Positions 54,256 through 64,000 of a stretch of 64,000 nt of DNA are shown one piece after another. The position numbers were made by a program, and so were the translations under genes. This DNA comes from Ottelia alismoides. Its lineage: Eukaryota; Streptophyta; Magnoliopsida; Alismatales; Hydrocharitaceae. The DNA is taken from NCBI GenBank assembly GCA_037367405.1, contig JAZKJV010005550.1, forward strand, positions 310,001 through 374,000. Direction: 5' to 3'. A model generated the notes under the pieces. It was not told the origin of the DNA. It saw nothing but the letters and a program-made list of their open reading frames with translations, and made no database searches. Each line of letters opens with the position of its first letter. Positions within the stretch are counted from its first letter, which is position 1.

Positions 54256-57200
54256 TGATGAATCCCTGATTCTCACTCTTTATTCTTTTATTTATCTATT
54301 TATCTTGGCAAAATAGCATGTAAATATCAGTAAATACGAGAACATAGCATTTAACATGCATTTGTCAATATTACATAATTAGCATGTTTTTGTGCAAAAA
54401 TAAAAGAATAAAGGAAAAGAAAAAGGAATAAGGTATTTAGAATAAATATGGAATGACCCGAACCCCAAGAGAATGTCAAGCCTTGACCTAATCGCCAAAT
54501 AAAATAAGTAGAGAGAGATAGGGTCCACCTTGTGTTGTACATATTACCTATGTATATAAATAATTATTTTTGACAAAATAAAGCTAAATAATTATTTTTA
54601 CCTTCTTGTATATATTTCTAGAAATAAAATAAAAATAAAATAAAATTTAGAAAAATTAAATAAAAAAATAAAATCCCCCATTTCATTGTACAAAATACAT
54701 GTATATACTTCACATTGACTATTTAGTATATACATGTTAATAATTTGTAAAAATAAAATAAAAATTATTTTGTACTCATAAAAATATGTTGAAAATAAAT
54801 TAAATATAAAATTTGGGTAATTGTATAAAAATTAAAAAATAAAATATTTATAGATAATACATAGGTATATTATACCTGTATATAATACTATATATTGTAT
54901 ATAAACTAATTTATTTTTCATAGAAATAATTAAAAATCACAGAAAAATTCTATGAAAAATAATAAACATTTTTTATTTTATTCATTTTTTAAATTTAAAT
55001 TCATCAATTATTTTTAATCTAATTTTCTTTAATTTTCTTCCATATCTTGTTCTGTAGTGTCTTTTGTCTGCATCCCAGGCCCCTTCTGATTGGGCTACCT
55101 CGGATTGGTGACCGAGATCAACTGGTCCCCCCTGACCCCTTTCTCATTGAATTTGGTTTTGCACCGATTTCTCCTAATTGTAGCCACCCGATCCAGTCGC
55201 CATTTCACCTGAACTCCAGCTCTGAATCTAGAGGGTGGATCCCTAATCCACGCTCGATGCCAATCTCTGGGATCCGCGCCTCGGTTCGTGGGCCACGCCA
55301 CCTTCTTCCCAGACTTGTGTACCTATATATCCTGCACCTCCCCCTCCTTTTCCTCCACCTTTGGCTGCGCCACCACCTCCTACCTACCCTTCCACCTTTC
55401 CCAGAGTGACAGCGAGCGGGAGGGAGGGCGAAGAACCACTTTTGGAGCGTGAATCCCTCAAGTCCAGTGAGGGAGACCTCAGCTCCGCCAAGAGGAGCAG
55501 AGCCTCTGGCTGCGCCAACCATCGAGGCCAAGACCACCATAGACCTTCGTCTGCATCCCAGGCGCACTTCGACCATCTTCAGGTACCCCACTACACCTCC
55601 ATTTTCCATCGAATCGATCTTTTCATCGCCGAACAGAGCGTCGTCGACCTTCCTCCGTTCTTCACATCTCCGTTGCACTTCGACCTTTATCTGCCTCGCT
55701 CCGACTTCCTATCGCTTCTACACCTGCTCCGCATTCCCCCACGTTGCTCCATTCGTCCGGTTGGAGTTCCCTACAGGTTGAATCCTTCACTCGCTGGAGA
55801 CTTTCCCGTTCACCCTCCATCTTTTGCTCTTGGTTATCTGTAACGCTCTAACCCTTGACGGAACCACCCTCCGAGCATATATCGTATCCTTCAGGGTTTG
55901 CGCGTAGCCCGACCTCATCTGGACGTTTTGGGTACATCCAGGAGACTCCTGGTTGACCACGCTTCCCCAGGACTCTTCTCTTGGTCCTGGGCCCTTATGA
56001 GACTTCCTGCAGCTGCGGAGCATCATCGTTGACCTCTTCCATATCCCAGCAGCTTGTGATGACGTTGGAGCCACACACTAGAGTCGATTGAAACATGCTG
56101 GAGGCGAGTTCTTCCCTGATCTTCTAGACATCTTCGCCACCATTAGATCGAGGCTCTCTCCAGTTCTAATCACGATCGTCCATCCACGAGGGGCCCTCGG
56201 TCGTCAGATCCATCTGAGGATCTCATCTCCGCTCTCCATCGCCAGAGGGGTATCCTTGCATCCAGACCGTCCAATCATAAGTGGAACACCATCAATCATT
56301 GGATCAGGTCTAATAAAGGGTAATTTGTACTTAGTCCCTTTCTGTTTTTATTTTTATTATTTAGTCCTGTAAATATTTGTCGTGGTGTAAAATAGTTTGG
56401 TTATTTGGCATATGGAACTTGGTTTTTTTATATTTGCATTTCAGTCCTGTTTGTGTGAACTCACGTGCATGTTAACGGGCTTTTAGGGGTTATTTGCATG
56501 TTCTGTCCTGGAATATATCTCTGTTATGTTTGAATAGAAACTTTTTGTATTTGCATTTATACCTCTATGCGTGGTTTATTGTGCATGTGCATGAATACCT
56601 TGGACATTTTGCACCTTTTGCCCTGAGCATTTCATTTGTGTTACGTTTTGGCCATTGGACTTTATTTTTATTGCAATCAGGTCCCTGCAAACTATGTGCC
56701 TTGTTTTTAATAAAATAAAGACCAAATTGATTCCAAAAATTACATAAAATTTATTGTTAGCTCCTGTTAACGTGTATTATTTATTGTGATTTTGAGATTA
56801 ATTTCGTTGAGTTTTTTTTCTAAAAATCAAAAACTTATAAAAAGCTTACTATCTATTTAACAAAATACATAAAAATTATAAAAATTGTTTTAAAAATTCC
56901 ATAAAAGTTCTTGTTTGTTGATTTTTTGTGTGCACTAACTTCTGTAGCATTTTTGCTTTGAAATCATCATAAAACCCCTAAAAATCTAAAAACTCTCAAA
57001 AAGTCTAAAAATTAAAAAATATATAGGAAAAAAAATACAATTCCAGTCTCTATTTGTCGCATTTTCTTTTTATTTTACCGTAAAATTGCCCCCTAGGACA
57101 TTAGGACACTTTAAGTATTTTTAATTTGTCATTTTGTCATGGTTGTGCATTATTTCCCTATTTAACTCTTGTTTTATTTTTATAAAATCCTATAAAAATT

Positions 57201-57530
57201 AGTAAAACCCCAAAAAATCTCCAAAAAGTCTTTAATATTTGAAAAACACAAAGATATTTTTATTCTGGGTTTTTGAGCATTTTAGCTATGAATAAAAATT
57301 GAGAAGGCTTGCTTGTGTGCATAGTTTCCTTTTTAGTTTGTTTTTCTTCCTTAATTAAAAATCCTAAAAAATTGCAAAAATAAAAATAAATAAAAATATA
57401 CATTCTAGTTTCTGAAATTTTGACTACTTCGAAGGATTTCTCGTGCTCCTTGAGTTCGACCGTGGTCATTATACCAGGTTAAAATAAATAGTGGAGATTG
57501 CTTACATTGTTTTGAGGGATTTATCTATTT
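54256..57530 (+). repeat. LTR of a further Athila-like element (G4), 3' end lost
   Basis: Starts TGATGAATCCCTGATTC directly after a polypurine tract. AT-rich ends enclose a GC-rich middle (55080-56320) that resembles the arrangement of the G1 and G2 LTRs. Near 57440 the TCCTTGAGTTCGACCGTGG phrase corresponds to the part about 120 bp before the end of other LTRs (48745 in G2). No primer site follows. At about 57530 sequence of an inverted LTR takes over. Repeated TTTGCAT..CAGTCCTG words at 56330-56690. Confidence 0.65.
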
Positions 57531-59247
57531 GATTGAGTGGTTTCTATTTTTCTTGTTGAGCTTTAGCCTTGTAATCTGGGTCGCAGCGACCCTTAGATTA
57601 TTTCCTAACTTGTGTCGCTCGGGCCGCTCATCATGGCATAGTCGAGGAGGATGTTGTTGGTTGATGGAGGCATTGAACGTTGTACGGCTGGGGGTGTTGT
57701 CGCATCGTTGGCTCAACAGCAATGGTGTCGGCTCGGATCTCACCAGAGGGAAGAGAGGTCGTCACTAGCGTTATCACTGCCGGGTCGCCCCTTCAATTGC
57801 GTGAATCAATGGATGATCTTGGAGAGGGGCGGCGATGAGTGTTAAATAGGTGGCGAAGATAGGATGGATATGGAAGGGGATTGGAGAGGGATTCGATGAG
57901 ATCTGAAGAGGGATTGGCGGCGATCGAGATTGGGCGTGAAGGATCTATGACGACAACGCTCGATTTGAAAGGAGGTGGCAGAGGATCCGCGGGCGGCGGC
58001 GCCTCTTGATTAGGAAAGTAAGGGGAGGATCAGAGGAAGGGGATGATCTTTGGACCGTCCGATCGGCCAAGATCGAACGGTCCCAGACACGCCACGTGGC
58101 ATCATTTTTATTTATTAATTTTAATTAATTAATTTATTTATTTAATTTTTATGAAAATGAGTATATATAAATCCCAAAAATGGGTGACACGTGGAAGCTC
58201 CAGGAGCTACCATGTGTCAGCCCTAGAAAAATCGAAAAATAAATATAAAGATAATTCAGAAAAATAGCAAACGACCTTAGATCGAAAAAGTTTCTTAAAG
58301 AAATTACTCGTCTCGATGAGACCTACAACTTTCATGAAGAGACCAAAGCCAAATTTGATCATTTGCACAAAGTGATATTTTTGGGGTATCCATGTACATT
58401 GAATATCTTGATTTTTAGGTTTTATAAGATTTTTGTCAATTTTAAACCAGGTAAAAATCTAGAAAAATATGATAAAATCAAAGATAAATATTTACACAAT
58501 AACCTATTTTTTATATTTTTATTAATTAAGAAAAAAAGGACTAAAATAAAACACGAAAAAGATAATTTTTATACAAACTGTTAGTGAAGACTCGGACTCA
58601 GTTAATTTCTTTGATTTCAAGCTCGGTTTGTATTTGATTTTTGTGCATTTTAATAAAACTATTATCAAAGAAAATAAATGAAAAATAAAAAATAAAATGA
58701 GTCAATTACGTACATAAAATAATAAGTCAAAAACCGCTAAAATACAAAATGTACAAAAGAGGCCCAAAACCCAACTTTCACATATGAGCTCTGATTCACT
58801 TGAACTTGGTCTTTTTTTTGAAGGTATTTGAATGTATATTAGTTCAAACTGAGTAGGATCAAATCAAACAATGTATGAGGAAGATATTGAGGTTTTAGTC
58901 CGAGAATCCTCCAATTAGGGTTTGGATTTTTGCTCCACTTATGTAGGTTAGTGATTTTTTGTATTTTTCATTTATTCTTGTTAGTAATATGTACACAATG
59001 GAGGTGGTTTCAGATCATTTGAAGTTATCTTGAATTAGTTAAAAATCAAGGAATTTAGGCAATTTTACAGGTCAATTGGGCTGAGATTTTTGGCTTCTTA
59101 TTTTGTGCAATAATAAGTGATAAAATGCAATTTTTATCAATACATGCATGAAAGCTAATTATTCAAAATAAATGAAGAAATGTCAATGAATTTTTGGTAT
59201 TTGAGCTTAATTCATGACTTTTAGAGTGATGAATTTGAGATTCATCA
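57531..59247 (-). repeat. Inverted family C LTR, 3' part missing
   Basis: Read on the minus strand from 59247 it begins TGATGAATCTCAAATTCATCA and follows the LTRs at 17245 and 59481. For example the zone AGAGCTCATATGTGAAAGTTGGG (reverse of about 58765-58800) corresponds to 17704 and 59930, and GCTCCTGGAGCTTCCACGTG (reverse of 58185-58205) to 18105 and 60490. It ends about 57531, GC-rich, without an LTR terminus. Confidence 0.7.
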
Positions 59248-59480
59248 AGAATGAGGAGCAGTGCTCTAGTGGCGTGTCCATCGGAAATGGGGAAGTTGCA
59301 TGGAGATAGATCAGAAGCATAGGGGAAGAAGGTGAGGCAACCTGGGAGTCGTCGATGGGTTGGATAAGCACAAAGAGGGACATGATTTGATGAAGGACGC
59401 GAAGGAGAGAAGAATAAGAAGATAATAGAGAAAGGATATGCCAAGAGATGTCATTTGCCTAATGGTTGAGAGAAGATGGA
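59248..59480. other. Spacer between two head-to-head family C LTRs
   Basis: 233 bp, purine-rich on the plus strand (GAAGGTGAGG, GGAGAGAAGAATAAGAAG). No domain or gene is recognised. On the plus strand GAGAGAAGATGGA precedes the LTR start at 59481, a possible polypurine tract. For the inverted LTR the adjoining bases are ATTCT. Confidence 0.5.
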
Positions 59481-62400
59481 TGATTAATATGTGATTCAAC
59501 ACTCTAAAAACTAAAAATAGAGCTTTGTTCCCAGGTAACTAATTGCATTTATATTTTATTATTAGCATTCAAGCATGTGTAAATAATATCCATATTTTAG
59601 CATTCGTAATTGCATTAATAATAGGCCAGAAATTTTGTATATTATCACATGTATATTGACATAACTTCCCCTATTTTCTTTATTTTTTACTAACTCCAAA
59701 TCCAGTAAAATCAACTTTATTACATACATATTAATAACCTTAATAAATGAAAAATATCAGAAAAATACTAACATGTATATATAATAAATAAAGCCAAACA
59801 CTAGTTTTGATACAAAAAGCCAAGAAGTCAATTATCTCTCATATACAGTCTCCAATGAACCTTACTCGCTTTTGAATTAATGTAGATTCAAGTATCTACA
59901 AATCAAGACCAAATTCAAAAGAATCAGAGTTTATATGTGAAATTTAAATTTAAGTTTTGGGTCCACATTATATATTGTATATATCGACCAATTTGACATT
60001 ATCATTTTGTGTACAAAATTAACTCTTTTAATTTATTTCTTTTTCATTTATTTTCTTTGATTTATCTTTTCTTAAAGTTTGGAAAAATCTAAATCTAAAA
60101 TGAATTTAAAATCAAATAAAATGAGTCATTCTGAGTTTGTAAGCCTTTCCTATTTATTTCTTTATTCTTAATTATTAAAAATATCAAAATTAGGGTAGTG
60201 TGTAAATATTTCTTTTATGTTTTATTTGATTTTATTTTGAACTTTCCCTTATCTAAAAATCGTAAAAAATGGAAAACATAAAAATATGGTAATCTACTAC
60301 ATAGAATACCACCAAAAATACACTTACTGCACATGGCTTCTTTTTATTTTGGTTCCTTCATGAAAGTTGTACATTTCACTAAGACGAACAACTTTCATGA
60401 AGATCACTTTTTTGATTTAACATTGTTTTCTATTTTTTATTTTCCTTTTGTTTTATTTTCTGATTTTTGTGGGAGCGATACGTGACAACTCCTGGAGCCG
60501 CCATGTGCCCCCCCCACTTACTCGTCTTAACCACCCAATATCTCAACCGTTGGATTAAGCGTGCTTCATCCAATGGTAAAGATTAAACCCGTCTTTTATT
60601 TTATTTCATTTTATTTTCTTTTAATTCTTTGTCTACGTGGCCTCATTTGGTCCCTCTGATCTAAGCTCCATCGAATGGTGGAGACTTCGTCTCCCACCCT
60701 CGGTTGTCATGGCCGTTGACTCGACCACCCACACCATCTTCTCTCTCTCTCTCTCTCTCCGATGGATGAGCAGCCTTCTCCATAAGCCATGCCTGGACCA
60801 AGCTTGCCATGCCTACTCCCTCCACATTGCCTCACCTCTGCACCTTTCGCCAAGCCCCAACTGACTACCATCAAAACCCAACGCTCAGCCATCTTCCTCC
60901 CCATCCGCCACTCTGTGAGCAGAACTCCAGCTCTGCCTAAGCTCTGCGGTGATATACCACCTTCCAACATCGAGCAACGATGAGATCATTCCCTTCTTTG
61001 GTGAGATCCTTTAATTACTGATCACCTTTGGAGCAAGAGGACATTCTCTGCTTCTTGAGCTTCCTAGTGTTTGCCACGTTGGTCAAATGGACGATAAGGA
61101 TCACTCCTATGAGCTGCTCTATTTCAGGCATCCACTTCAGATAACCCCATCTTGTTCTTCTTGTTATTTATCTCCCTCTTACATGTCTTCTATCTCAACT
61201 ATCTCCCAATCCATCTTCCTCTGTTACTTCCCCCAAACCCATCCGAATAACTCATTGAACGCAACCAATCTTCTCCCTCATCGTGCTCACCTCTTCCTTC
61301 TAGAACCCAACATCTCAGGTCTTGTACAAGTCAGAGTGACTCGATCCGACCTTCCTCCTTCACCTTCTATCATCTTCATTTCTTTGTCTATCTCTGTGCA
61401 ACATGTCACTGATTGGCTCCAAATCTGACATAAATATTCTAGGGAGCATCATCCTTCCTTTCTATTCTTATCTAACCGCCATAACCAAGCCTTTTGCTTG
61501 AGCTTTAACTCCTTCACATGTGCTTCACGAATCAGCTACAGAAGATGAGGGTTCTACCATTCAACGTTGTGGACAAACCTTTCGATCATGTGTTGATCAT
61601 CCACGCAGCAGCAGCAATGGGAGCACCACCTTCGATCGAGCATAAGAGCACTACACCAACCTCTCACACACGAAGCTTCAACATCCTCCTCCGACTAGCA
61701 TGGTACAATAGTAGAACTCCAACCTTCGAACAACTACCCCCATACCATGAGTCACCGCGGAGCTCCCCCTCGATTCTGTCAAACCACCTTGTCGCCCATT
61801 CCCTGCTTTCCTACGAGCCGTCGTGGTACGCACCCATCAGCACCTGGTTCCTTCTGCAACCCCATTATAGTCCAAGAACAATCGAGATCCTCTTCCTTTA
61901 GATCCCTCACCCACAAAGAGGAGGGGGGTCCAAAGCCAACACATGCAAGACAAGCCCCCATATTGGGATAATTGTAAGGAAACCTTCAGAAGATCTGCAT
62001 ATCACACTCCCATATAGAGACCACACGTAGATCACGTAGGGAAGAACACGTGCCTGGCACGCTTCTAAGGAAAATTACGTAGATACCCCTAGACTTATGG
62101 GTAATCAAAGAAATTCTTTAAGCGTGATTACTTCTTTTCTTTTATTTTATGTAATTGCATTTATACCCTGCATAAGACTATTTGTTTGACCACTCATTTT
62201 GCATTTTCTATTCCAAAAATTGCATTTGTATAACAATTAATTCTATGTTCTGTGAGCTATTAATGAATTTTTTTTATGAGCTTGCATGAATTTATTTCAA
62301 TTTGAGTGGTGAAAATTGTATATTTTACCCATTCTGTAATCTTTTATTCATACTAATCCATATATTGCTCTAAAACTCCACGAAAAATCAACTTAGTAGA

Positions 62401-63045
62401 ATTAATTGTGCCCTACATTGTATCCAAATTTCATTACATTTACGTGCATCAATTGCCCTAAATAAATAATATCGTGATTTTCGTAATTGATTTTTAGTTG
62501 ATCAACCCCATAGTATTTTTAGGAAATTTAAATTGCTCTGGATTCATATCATATAGAACTATCTAGGGTAATTATGATTCTGAAAAATATCAGTGTTTGA
62601 TATTTATTAAAACTAATTAATTCTATATCACCTTATTAACATTATTTAATTCACAGAAAATTTATTTTACATCAGAAACATATAAAAAGCTGAAAGTAGC
62701 TTAATTTTGCATGCACTAACATTCTAACCAAGTTTGGAAAATTTTGGACTTCATTTGAATAGATTATTATAAATTTGCACCTAGACTTAGCAAGAATTGC
62801 ATCCCATCATTAATTGCATAAAAAAGCTTAAAAATCTTCCTCGAAAATCTAATATCTAAAATATGTGAAAACCATCCTAAGGAAACAGTTGCCTCCATGT
62901 GATCAACCTTGGGCTTGCCTAAGTAAATAAATTTCGACCGCTTTCGCATTAATTCATTAATCAAATTAAGCATTTTTTTATCGATTCGCAATTGTTTGAC
63001 TACAACAACACAATGATATTAGCGAGGGTGAATACAGGTTTTTCA
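59481..63045 (+). repeat. LTR of Athila-like element G3 (family C)
   Basis: Starts TGATTAATATGTGATTCAACA (a damaged palindromic head) and ends at TTTTTCA, 3,565 bp, followed by a primer site. The middle (about 60480-62050) is GC-rich, with long but compositionally simple frames (for example 61087-61428, 61518-61901) that have no counterpart domain. The (CT)n run is at 60740-60760. ACTTCGTC-type pairs at about 60380 echo the CTTCATGAAA.TTGTA phrase of the other LTRs. Confidence 0.7.
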
Positions 63046-63047
63046 GA

Positions 63048-63064
63048 GGCGCCATTTTCGGGGA
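63048..63064 (+). other. Primer binding site of G3 (damaged)
   Basis: GGCGCCATTTTCGGGGA, two bases after the LTR end, the counterpart of TGGCGCCTTTGCCGGGGA at 32142 with the first T and some inner bases changed. Confidence 0.65.
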
Positions 63065-63870
63065 GGCACGACTTAGGATAATTTTTAGAAAATCTAGAAA
63101 TTATATTTTTGCATCCCTTAGGTAGTCTGACCCCCGAGCTTCTTGTAATATATATTCCTCCATTTATTTTTCAGCATTTTCCCTTTCTTTCTCTTTTCTC
63201 TTTATTTTATTTTATTTCATTTATCTCTTTTATTTTGTGTATATCTCTTTGACATAAATCTTAACTAGTGGATCGAGTGGTTGCTTAGGTGGTTGAGCAA
63301 CTTTGGTGCATTGGACCCTGGCTCTTCCAGAAATGAGTCGATTGAAGGACGTAAAATAATTAAGATCCAGTCAAATCGTGATAGAGTGTAGAATCCTTAG
63401 ATTTTAAATTTTTGCATTTTATTTGATTTTTGTAAATAGTTGTAATAATTACATTTTTACAATGGTTCCCGTTTGAGATATCATACATGTAAATCAGACT
63501 TGGACATTCTTTTTCTTTTGGTTCATCGAGACTTGTTTCACTCTCGTGTTGAGAGTAGGGCTCAACTTGAGTGGCTCATAGGTTAGACATGCACTCACTG
63601 CTCTTAGAGATTTTTCATGGGTTAAATTATATTTGCTTGTGCTCATTAAATCTAGGACCACAATTTACACTTAATAAGATACATCTGTAGAACGTTTCAC
63701 TTAGTAAAATATTCAACTCAATTCTTCCTGACCAATAGAAATTTCTGCTAGGTGCGATTTCCTCGCTGATCCAACTCTTGAACCGAATTAGTTGGTGGCT
63801 ACTATCACAACATATCCAACCCCATCCACCATAGAGCCAGATTAAGAGGTAGGTTATCCAGACATTCTAG
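63065..63870 (+). other. Leader of G3
   Basis: Collinear with the G1 leader: the GTAGTCTGACCCCCGAG zone (63122; G1 32216) and the CGAGACTTGTTTCACTCTC zone (63527; G1 32527). At about 63785 the match ends. The next recognisable sequence is pol, so gag and protease are missing. Confidence 0.65.
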
Positions 63871-63877
63871 ATGATCA

Positions 63878-64000
63878 TACCTTTCACAAGCTCAAACCTC
63901 CTCCCCGTACATTAAAGTATGAATTCCTTGTGGGCCCAACTTAGAAGTTCTCAGTCATTCTGGTCGAAAAACAAGAATCTAGATTGCTATAGATTCTTGA
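63878..64000 (+). pseudogene. Truncated pol fragment of G3 at the window edge
   Basis: The frame beginning HKLKPPPRTLKYEFLVGP corresponds to the segment just before RT in G1 (PTLKYAFLEGPKKRYPVIIS at about 37131). EKQESRLL matches LEQESRLLEVLE. Two stop codons (TAG at about 63941 and 63989) interrupt about 40 codons. The fragment continues beyond the window. Confidence 0.7.

Noticed and set aside
55205..55843. Overlapping plus and minus frames of 157-160 codons in the G4 LTR
   Set aside because: GC-rich LTR centre. Both strands are open at the same place and no domain is visible.
61087..61901. Two frames of 113 and 127 codons in the G3 LTR
   Set aside because: Inside the LTR, low complexity (Ser/Pro/His/Leu), with no counterpart in the other family C LTRs that I can see.
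1..64000. CRISPR arrays, rRNA and intact tRNA genes, bacterial-type operons
   Set aside because: None seen. Regularly spaced short repeats here are LTR hairpins, microsatellites or minisatellites, and the gene content is that of plant retrotransposons.

Overview
The window looks like nuclear DNA from a flowering plant with a large, repeat-rich genome. I see no intact host gene. Almost every stretch can be assigned to LTR retrotransposons or their debris. Two lineages dominate. The first is a Ty1/copia family with very long LTRs (about 2.55-2.64 kb when uninterrupted), a 1.7 kb untranslated leader and an initiator-tRNA-Met type primer site. The second is a set of related Ty3/gypsy elements of Athila type, with LTRs of about 3-3.6 kb, a TGGCGCC primer site of tRNA-Asp type, no chromodomain, and a long region between integrase and the 3' LTR. 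A plant-type mitochondrial cytochrome b fragment and a hAT-like DNA transposon are inserted in the copia element. The species cannot be named from the sequence.

Layout. 1-3430 is the decayed leader, gag and protease of an old Athila-like element (G0). 3431-16534 is a full-length but dead copia element (C1) inserted in G0. C1 has a 1,390 bp hAT-like element in its reverse transcriptase (11017-12406) and about 1 kb of probable mitochondrial DNA in its 3' LTR (15085-16104). G0 resumes at 16535 and reaches its LTR at 17245. That LTR is cut at 18663 by a second copia copy (A). A is cut in its leader at 22499 by a third copy (B). B is very decayed and is cut inside reverse transcriptase at 29154 by a younger Athila-like element (G1). 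This gives a nest at least four levels deep.

G1 (LTR 29154-32139, primer site 32142, gag-pro-RT-RNase H-integrase 33804-40046, 3' region 40047-41943) is recognisable domain by domain but broken by stops and frameshifts. From 41944 to about 54255 lies a rearranged cluster of closely related pieces: LTR ends in both orientations, three copies of the 3' region, an LTR (G2, 45888-48867) whose primer site is fused to the second half of integrase, a 1.69 kb inverted LTR arm that starts at the primer site, and a 170 bp mosaic of four pieces. From 54256 to the end are three more LTRs (G4; an inverted one; G3), the last with its primer site, leader and a truncated pol fragment at the window edge.

Observations most worth following up: (i) the 1.69 kb inverted arm with a PBS-flush start, which resembles an integrated minus-strand strong-stop product; (ii) repeated hairpin-plus-polypurine modules in the Athila-like 3' region; (iii) palindromic LTR heads and internal LTR hairpins with compensating base changes between copies; (iv) the PBS-integrase fusion with an uninterrupted 266-codon frame; (v) the hAT-like element with an 8 bp target duplication and a G-rich minisatellite; (vi) the mitochondrial insertion. 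All alignments were made by eye, and identities are impressions rather than calculations.
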